64,000 nucleotides of DNA from assembly GCF_030053425.1 (NCBI RefSeq), contig NZ_JASGBI010000001.1, forward strand, positions 1,372,001 through 1,436,000. The letters run 5' to 3'. The notes beneath the pieces were generated by a model. The model searched no databases and was not told where the DNA came from. It saw only the letters and a program-made list of their open reading frames with translations. Source of the DNA: Lysobacter stagni. Its GTDB lineage: Bacteria; Pseudomonadota; Gammaproteobacteria; Xanthomonadales; Xanthomonadaceae. The position numbers were made by a program, and so were the translations under genes. This document shows positions 63,803-64,000 of this stretch, piece after piece. Positions within the stretch are counted from its first letter, which is position 1, and each line of letters begins with the position of its first letter.

Positions 63803-64000
63803 CTACTTGTCGCCGCTGCGCGCGAGCTTGGCGATGATCCAGCCCGCCGCGAAGGCGACGCCGAAAGACGCCAGCGGACGTTCTCGGATCAGTTCGGCGG
63901 CGCTGTCGATCAGGTCGCGGCCCTTGTCCATCAGCGCATCCATCTGCTCGCGCGCGGCGCCGCCGGCCTGTTCGGCCGCGGCGATGCCCGAGAGTGCGCC
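63803..64000 (-). CDS. YqjD/ElaB-like (DUF883) protein, 5' truncated
   Basis: The last 65 codons plus stop (CTA on the plus strand at 63803-63805) are in the window. The C-terminus 'ELIRERPLASFGVAFAAGWIIAKLAR' followed by 'SGDK' is the glycine-containing membrane anchor of the YqjD/ElaB/DUF883 family, which in E. coli associates with ribosomes at the inner membrane. The N-terminus lies beyond the right edge. Confidence 0.82.
   Translation of the reverse strand, partial: GALSGIAAAEQAGGAAREQMDALMDKGRDLIDSAAELIRERPLASFGVAFAAGWIIAKLARSGDK

Overview
The window is high-GC DNA packed with protein genes, with gaps rarely above 250 bases. No rRNA, tRNA, CRISPR array, insertion sequence or prophage was recognised. 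Gene content and order (lptM-dapF-DUF484-xerC-hslV-hslU; mreBCD-mrdA-rodA-mltB-rlpA-dacC with ybeD-lipB-lipA) point to a chromosomal segment of a Gram-negative gammaproteobacterium of the Xanthomonadaceae/Lysobacter type. C-rich intergenic palindromes, apparently leaderless starts and two exported prolyl oligopeptidases fit that placement. The genus is an inference.

Region by region. 1-4.5 kb: left-truncated molybdopterin oxidoreductase (minus strand), a hypothetical membrane protein, a WYL regulator and a small membrane protein. 4.6-9.6 kb: two exported S9 peptidases in tandem, then a YbaN-type membrane protein. 9.7-15 kb: lptM, dapF, DUF484, xerC, a Cys-rich DUF3079 protein behind an FNR-type box, and hslVU behind a heat-shock-type promoter. 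15.1-21.7 kb, minus strand: OsmC-like peroxidase, an exported HExxH protein, an AraC regulator, a three-gene set (acetyltransferase, fungal-type cytosine deaminase, DUF5655) and an EmrAB-type pump. 21.8-30.2 kb: ubiE, an orphan FkbM methyltransferase, an M1 aminopeptidase lipoprotein followed by hydrolase/lipoprotein/GH25 lysozyme genes, a YbaK-like deacylase and a PfkB kinase.

30.4-45.9 kb, plus strand: the elongasome block (mreBCD, mrdA, rodA, mltB, rlpA, dacC), an interposed CsgG-like gene, lipoate genes (ybeD, lipB, lipA) and the tail-specific protease prc. These build and trim the lateral wall: MreBCD/RodA/PBP2 synthesise, MltB/RlpA cleave glycan, DacC trims peptides and Prc degrades periplasmic proteins. 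45.9-50.5 kb: Ada-like alkyl transferase, universal stress protein, Lrp/AsnC regulator, two EamA transporters and a DinB-fold protein.

50.5-58.9 kb: a MacAB-like ABC export operon (minus) divergent from an ABC-2 exporter followed by a DesK/DesR-type two-component pair, a plausible envelope-stress or antibiotic-response unit. 59-64 kb: M17 aminopeptidase, YigB-like phosphatase, a small secreted DUF6289-like protein, a PerM/AI-2E permease and a cluster of small membrane proteins (holin-X/YqjE-like, YqjD/ElaB-like) cut by the right edge.

No large novel system stands out. The most interesting signals are regulatory (FNR-type box at DUF3079, sigma-32 promoter at hslV, a repeat splitting hslV from hslU, leaderless starts) and a few uncharacterised proteins (exported HExxH protein, CsgG-like orphan, cytosine deaminase operon).
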